Shown here: piece after piece, positions 57,925 through 64,000 of the stretch
How positions within the stretch are numbered: the first letter of the stretch is position 1
How the letters are laid out: each line of letters opens with the position of its first letter
DNA from: Viscum album
Lineage: Eukaryota; Streptophyta; Magnoliopsida; Santalales; Viscaceae
Assembly (NCBI GenBank): GCA_963277665.1
Contig: OY728131.1
Coordinates: forward strand, 1,393,354,688-1,393,418,687
Direction: 5' to 3'
DNA: 64,000 nt
Notes under the pieces: model-generated
The model's input: only the letters and a program-made list of their open reading frames with translations
The model's database searches: none
Told to the model about the DNA's origin: nothing
Made by a program: the position numbers and the translations under genes

Positions 57925-60250
57925 TGTAACACCCCAATATTTTGTGTTATGTCTTTTTTTTATGTTAATCTTTTCTAAAGATTATGTTTTCCACAATTCT
58001 CAGATTAAATGAAAAATGACATGATTTATAACCTTCCCATTATATTGGTAGGGAAGGAATAATATCAACCATATTATGAAATTTAACATTATATATTTAA
58101 TAAAATATTATCTTCTTAATACAAATTATTTTATTATCATAATATAATAATAAACCCCATTTTACATATTAAAAGGCTATATTTTTCTAAAGGTAATTTT
58201 ACTTCCTTTTGATGTCACACTTGTTTTAAATATAGTTCATGAATCATTCATAAATTATATTTGAAAAAACAATCTTCTTATTTTAAATTGGAATATTAAA
58301 ATTTACATTGGTTGAGTTTTTGGTATTTTTCTGATAACTTTTATATCTTGATGAATACTAGTAAAATATTTCATTTTAATTGCAAACTTATTTTTCATCT
58401 AAAAAATTTATATTGTTATATTATATTTTTAATTGTTTTTTAAATAAAAATAGATAAATTTTTAATTTTTAATAATATATTCTAATTTAGGTAATTGGAA
58501 TGAATTTCACATCGAATTTTGATATCAAAAACATTTTAATATTTGGTACATTTTTTCATTAAAAACTTATTTTTTAATTCCATCAATGGAATAAATATTA
58601 AATTAATTTCTGAATGTTTTTTGTACTGAATTTTTAAAATTAGATTCATTATTTTGAATTATATGATCAAAATTCAGTAAATATTACCCATTTATTTTTA
58701 AACATTATGAATAGTAATTAGTAATTTTTAATTACCAAATTTAAGGGTAAATCCGATAATTAAAGTAAATATTATATTATAAGTATTATAAAAATACCCT
58801 AACACTTATAGAAATTTTATTATATGAGTGAATGTCAACTAAAATCTTATTTTTGCTGATTTTATGGCCTCTTGGAGACACTTAGATGACTTTAAGGCTT
58901 TTATAGTATTTAATTCTAAGGAATGTCTAATATGTAATAATCATGTTTTTAATAAGTATTACTGTTTTAATATGTGGTTATTAAAAATAAATCTTCAACT
59001 ATAAATTGTAATTTTAAAGATAAAATGTGTATATTTATCATGATAATTTATTTTATATTTTTTTTTGAAAATATTATTAAATAAACAGCTTACACAATGA
59101 TGATTCAATAGTTGTTTAATTAATGGAAATTTCTAATAAATGATATTAAAAATATTAAAATAAATTTAATATGATATAATAAATAGAATCCATAAAATTT
59201 ATTGATTTGATATACATATTAGGAATTTTTGAAAAGTTTTGGTTCAAATTTTTCTTACGTAATGATATATTTTAGAAGTCAAACTAATGAATAGTTTCAA
59301 AATTGACTTTAATAATATTTTAAAGTAAATAATATTTTAATAAATGATATAAAATTCATAAAAATCAACAATTAATCCAAATTATTGGGATATGGTTCAA
59401 AATTTAATCCATGTCCCATTTATGGTTAGTTAGGCATTTTATAGTTACCATATAAACCTTCAAATAGTAAAAACACATGTTGACATGCAAAGAGTTAAAG
59501 AGATTAAATAAGGTTTGAAGTCAGAATATAAGGGTAATAATGTGACCGAAACTTTAATAAAAATTATTTCATGAATATGATTTGATCCTTATCAACTCAA
59601 TATATAATTTTAGTTTTTTAATATATATATTTTTATTAAAATAACTTATATATTATTTAATTAAAAAAAAGTTACAAAATATCTCCCTCTTTGTATTTAA
59701 TATCATTTATATGTCAATGTAGAGAAACATTCAATATATGAACAAACCTAAATGTCCATTTTTTACCAATGAAATTATTTTCATTATATAAATTTGTTTG
59801 TAATATTTAGAAATTATTTAATTACCTTAAATGATTTTTCAATGAAAAAATTGAATTTATTTAATTAAAATAAAATAAAAATAATTTATTTTAAAAGTAT
59901 TATTTTTCATATATTTGGGATGAATTAATGTTTATAATTAATATTATATATATATTGGATATATTTAATTGTTTTTAATTATTTTATTTTAATTCCAATA
60001 ATGTCTTTATGTATTGGAAGTCAAATTAAATGAAGAGTATCAAATTTGACAATAATTAATCTTTATTGAATTATTATTTTATTAAATTACTTAAAAATAA
60101 CAAAAAAATTAAATAATCACCAATTTCATATTTTAAGTTCGAAAATATCTTCAAATGTTCATTTATAGAACATTTTTATGTATTTATCTCTGTAATAGTC
60201 TAATTATATTTAAATATTTTTAAAATTTTCAAAAGTGCCCCTAACCTCCA

Positions 60251-60260
60251 TTATAAAAGG
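60251..60260 (+). promoter_or_regulatory. TATA box of E4 LTR
   Basis: TTATAAAAGG at the same position relative to the leader exon as in E2. Confidence 0.55.
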
Positions 60261-60593
60261 GAACATACTCCCTAACTTCCTCACACCAATTTTAGATGTG
60301 TATATCTCCCAAAACCTATAAATTTCTCTTACCAACATACTTATGATGTTTATAGAGGTCCTCGTCTTCCAAAAATACAAACTCTAGATCCCATATAGAT
60401 TGATCCAAATGAAGTCCAATGAAGAAGAGGTAATTGTTTTAGCAACTTCTTCATGTTCATTTCTATTTCTAATTTCTATTCATGAGTTTTTTCCATGATA
60501 ATGTTATAAATCCAATATATTATATATTCTAAGACATTATTATGATTATGTGAAAATCATATTCTAGTATTAATCCATCCTTTTAAAAACGAA

Positions 60594-60644
60594 ATTACAG
60601 AACGTGCGTACATATTACTTACCGTGTCCATATCATGGTGTAAT
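60594..60644 (+). other. Eroded LTR hairpin 1 (E4)
   Basis: Outer arms ATTACA and TGTAAT still pair. The loop begins CGTACATA and ends ACCGTGTC, matching the E2 loop with several changes, and the inner arms are disrupted. Confidence 0.5.
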
Positions 60645-60787
60645 TTTTTTCATCACCAAATTTTTTTGATGGGTATAATGATGTAAATTATGGATATATA
60701 TAGTACATATGAAATGATTTTGATTTTTTATAATTAATATACCATCCAATTCATTACCCTTTCACCATTATGGGAATGATACCATTT

Positions 60788-60830
60788 CTCGTGCATACAT
60801 ACGCCTTACCATCTCTACGATGATATATGA
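60788..60830 (+). other. Eroded LTR hairpin 2 (E4)
   Basis: TCGTG and TACGA remain as inner arms (one G-T pair). The loop begins CATACATACG and ends ACCATCTC: each CG of the E2 loop except one has become CA, as expected from cytosine methylation decay. Confidence 0.55.
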
Positions 60831-62501
60831 TTCATTTTATATGTTTAGCATTCAAGAATAATTATAAAAATGTATATTATGCAGAAATATGATATAAATT
60901 AACTTAATATAATTTTATAGATGATGAAAATATGTCTTATACATAATAAACATAGCATACAAGACAAAACATGCACAGGAAAATGAGGCAATTAACACCC
61001 AAAATAAGGGTAATAATGAAATATTAATAACAAAACAACATAAGAGGATCATATATTATATCATAAATGTTGATATGGTTTTTTAATTAATATCATTATT
61101 TAAACCATTATATAGGAAGTTAAATCATGTTCAACTGAAGGAAATTGAATGTTTAGGGTTAATTTCACAATCTCATTACTATTTGGGATTGTTTACACAT
61201 AAGTATCTGTGGTGGAATATTTTTCATCCATGTACATGTTTTATAAAAAAAATTCTAAATGGTTTTTAATATTATCAATTTTTTTTAAAACATTATAACC
61301 ATGTTCACATTTTTATAAAATGTTTTGAATGAAATATTTTTTTCCATTTTCTAATGGAGTTACAATATGGATTTTTTGACCAGAATATGGAAGGAATGTT
61401 TTCATTTAACTAATACTTCAGGAGTGTATTTTTCTAACATACTGGAAAATTTTTGTATTGAATATTATTTTACAAGATTATAATTGTATTTTTAATGAAA
61501 AAATTTCTTTAAAAATAGTTCGTCCATTTAAATAAATTATTTCAATGTAAAAATTGGTTATTTCTCTCAGGAAATTTTTAATGTTTTTATTAGAGTATTT
61601 TCAGCTATGTCAACATCATTTGAGGGATATTATGATTGATTAAATTTGATCTCTTATGATATAATTTATCAAATTACACTAAATGTTTTATTTTTTTTTG
61701 AATATGGATGTGCTATTTTGATACTATTCAAAGTTTATGGTTAATGTATTCCCATTTCGTATTCTAGTTTTGATGTGAATTTTATTTGATGATTATGTTT
61801 AAACAATTTCATAAGAGTAATTCATTGGACTTATTAGGTTTCAATTATAGAACACTATATCCCTAGATTCATTAGTAGGTCTCATGAGAATAACTCATTT
61901 AAGTGTTGGATAATGTTTTAGACGATTATGTATGGTGTCTGGGACAATGACTTGAGGTTATGATTATGATATACCACATTATAAATTCCTTCTTTATGAG
62001 ATTAGTTATTGATATTTCTTGTGATTATTCAACAAGTAGAATATCAATGGTTATGTTTCTGTCTCATATGATTATTTATATCTAATTATTTGATCATATT
62101 TTATTCCTACCATATTATGCCCAGGTTGTTAATTTAATGGAATGTGTTTTTGTTAATCACCTTTAAACAATCATTTAAACATGTTTATGATAGTTACCAA
62201 TATATTTATACCCTTAATGATCATTTGAGATCACCCCTTTATTATATTTCATCATTCCCTAGGATTCCTTGAATTATAGTATGATTTATGTGCAGGGTTA
62301 CACTAAATAGATTAATTGAATTATTGAGAAAAATTCTTTTTGTATTTTATGTTTTAGATTATAATGTGACTTTCAAGTAAGTATATAGTTTAACAAGACT
62401 ATTAAACTATTCAATTATTTATGCTGTGATCATATGTATCTAATGAAAATATAATAATGAATGACACTAGATTCAGGTTATTGGGGTCAAGGTCATTATA
62501 G

Positions 62502-62513
62502 TTGTTATCAGAG
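62502..62513 (+). promoter_or_regulatory. Primer-binding site of E4
   Basis: TTGTTATCAGAG at 62502 onward, directly after the LTR end, is the equivalent of TGGTATCAGAGG in E2 with one to two changes. The following AAAGTTTAGT...CCTT also matches E2. Confidence 0.7.
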
Positions 62514-63877
62514 AAAGTTTAGTGGAATCCTTGGGAACAAGATTTAGGAAATAATAGGTTAGGAAATATAACCCTATGAATGACTTTGAGGATAAGACTA
62601 AGTATATTATATAATCTTACAGATTTGGTAATATGATAGATAAACAATGTTAAACTTATAGACTAATATATTGAGAAGAGGATTTCATGATTTAGACATC
62701 CTTTAAATGATTCCTCATGACTCTATCACTATGATTTGTGTTTTCACATTATTCTTTGTGTTTTTATTAATTCTTAGAATAAGAAATTTTTATTCAAGTA
62801 ATTGTTATACTTATGATGATTAAGTGAATAAAATACAAATGAAATGAATGTGGTATTAAGAAATAATATGATGAAGAGTTGTTAGTGGTTTAATAATGAG
62901 TTAGAATGAATAAAGTCCTCATGTATTTGGATTCAAGAATTATTTCACCAATGGTGATATATTTATAAGAACGAAGAGATATATATGGATTATATTGTAG
63001 CACTTATTCGTTAGGTATTTATAAGAATGAATGTTTTAATTAAGGTTATTAAGATGGTTAAATATTTGGTATGTGACAAAAAGATCTATATTACACTATT
63101 TTTACAATTTGACGTTAAGACTGAATTTGGGAATTCAGAGACCATTTTGGACTTTGTATTTGGATAGAAGTATTTTGAATAAGCCTTCATGTTGGAATGG
63201 ATTAATTTTATCATTGTATATTATTGTTAGATTTTACGCTATGATTTATTAGGTATTATGTGCAAACAATTTTGGTTTTAGTAAATATTTAAAGAATGAA
63301 GGAATGACTGATGCATCTTATGATTCATTAATGTTCTTATGGTATGAAAAATTCAACATGAATATCCATTTCTTGATATATGAGATGAATTAAAAAAAAT
63401 CTAATAAAAAAATATGAGAACATTCTTATAACATGGAATGAAACCAAGTAAGGTAATTTTCTCAAATGATTATATAAATATTAAACAAATACCACAACTA
63501 TAAGAAAAGGATTTTGAAACAAAATATTTTATGTTTAATTTTTACACTAAGAAATCAATATTGTTTTAACCGATCACAAATTTGTGATTTGGTGATGGTT
63601 AAATTTCTAATGATCAAGTTCTCTAACACTATCCATCAGAACATGATGTTTTGATTTCTCTTCAATGTCTCAGATTTCATTTCCACCAATGTTCTTCTAT
63701 ACAAAAGATTAACTTGGTGGTAACCATCATGTTTCCCTTTCCCTCTTATTAAGAGGATGTTTTATTAACTATATTTTCAAAGTGGGTTTCTGAAAAAGTA
63801 TTTTTCAAGTATCAACCATTGAATTATTAATTGAAATTTAAAATCTTGTGGACTCAATTTATTGAAGGAGGTGACAA
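62514..63877 (+). other. E4 interior, non-coding
   Basis: It aligns in pieces with the E2 interior (ATTCAAGAAT at 62931, CCATCAGAACATGATG at 63636). The zinc-knuckle ORF is absent, apparently deleted near 62790-62840, and the GC-rich tRNA-like block of E2 is also absent near 63225. A polypurine tract TTGAAGGAGGTGACAA (about 63862-63877) precedes the 3' LTR. Confidence 0.6.
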
Positions 63878-64000
63878 TATAGAAACCCAATATTTTATTG
63901 TAAGTCTCTTTTGAATGTTAATATTTTATAGTGACTACATTATTCATATCACCAAGCTAAAATGAATAATGAATTATTATTTTAACCTAGTTGTTAAATT
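63878..64000 (+). repeat. E4 3' LTR, first 123 bp
   Basis: TATAGAAACCCAATATTTT aligns with the 5' LTR start TGTAACACCCCAATATTTT. The rest lies beyond the window. Confidence 0.65.

Larger units (their letters stand above)
60430..62262 (+). other. Predicted leader intron in the E4 LTR
   Basis: Donor GAAGAAGAG|GTAATT (60429/60430) is identical to E2 over its core; acceptor TTCCCTAG|GATT at 62262/62263. Predicted length is 1833 nt. Both dinucleotides survive although the surrounding sequence has drifted widely. Confidence 0.45.
57925..62500 (+). repeat. E4 5' LTR (about 4.6 kb)
   Basis: It holds a U3 repeat region (58285-58390 matches the E2 U3 repeats), TATA at 60251-60260, a donor at 60430, two eroded hairpins (60594-60644, 60788-60830) and an acceptor at 62262. 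It ends GGTCATTATA. No ORF resembling the 88-codon frame of the E2 LTR is present. Confidence 0.75.
57925..64000 (+). mobile_element. Old non-autonomous LTR element E4 (E family), truncated by window end
   Basis: The 5' LTR is 57925-62500, the interior 62501-63877, and the 3' LTR from 63878 runs past the window. It is diverged but alignable with E2 along its whole length: LTR start TGTAACACCCC, TATA box, splice sites, hairpin sites, PBS and polypurine tract. By eye, the first 120 bp of its two LTRs are only about 70% identical, so it is far older than E2. It interrupts the 5' LTR of element F. Confidence 0.8.

Noticed and set aside
1..64000. Host protein-coding genes, rRNA genes, CRISPR arrays or bacterial operons
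   Set aside because: Every longer frame with recognisable motifs belongs to a retrotransposon; no other coding pattern, rRNA sequence or spaced short repeats are visible.

Overview
This window looks like gene-free, AT-rich plant heterochromatin, almost certainly from an angiosperm nuclear genome. The evidence is Ty3/gypsy chromovirus-type retrotransposons, a plant LINE with a plant-type RNase H domain, a CACTA transposon, an initiator-Met primer-binding site and long nested insertions. I found no host protein-coding gene. The species cannot be named from this sequence. Most of the sequence is old and short of CpG. The exceptions are one recent LTR element (18.6-29.1 kb), the LINE (43.7-47.2 kb) and the CACTA element (36.2-37.0 kb).

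Layout. 1-1713: 3' part of an old LTR (copy E1). 1714-2830: no gene seen. 2831-18618: four complete units and part of a fifth of a diverged tandem repeat with a unit of about 3.45 kb. The fifth unit is split by two insertions and finishes at 29116-30316 and 50413-50697. 18619-29110: complete young non-autonomous LTR element E2, with 4.2-kb LTRs, a 2.05-kb interior and TSD ATAGA. 30317-50407: decayed chromovirus C, inserted in the fifth repeat unit. It has lost its reverse transcriptase. Its 3' LTR holds the CACTA element (36181-36991) and an older E-family element, E3 (about 38674-50151), which in turn holds the LINE (43711-47168). 50698-51687: unclassified. 51688-57924: a second decayed element, F, of the same family as C but on the minus strand. 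Its 5' LTR is broken by E4 (57925 to the window end), another old E-family copy.

The most interesting system is the E family (E1-E4). E2 keeps LTRs, PBS, PPT, one small ORF with two CCHC zinc knuckles and the last codons of a gypsy pol frame, but no protease, reverse transcriptase or integrase, so it must depend on a helper. E2, E3 and E4 share the same layout inside a very long LTR: a TATA box, a leader exon of about 140-170 nt, a GT...AG intron of about 1.4-2.0 kb, an exon of about 200-240 nt up to the LTR end, then the PBS. In E2 the predicted intron carries three hairpins with nearly invariant loops containing CGTACGTACGG and with compensatory changes in their stems. Two eroded versions are present in E4. 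I infer that these may be packaging or dimerisation signals kept only in unspliced RNA, as retroviral packaging signals are. This is a hypothesis.

Insertion order read from the nesting: tandem array first; then C and F; then E3 and the CACTA element in C, and E4 in F; then the LINE in E3. E2 inserted independently into the array and is recent, with LTRs differing by about 19 substitutions in 4.2 kb by eye.
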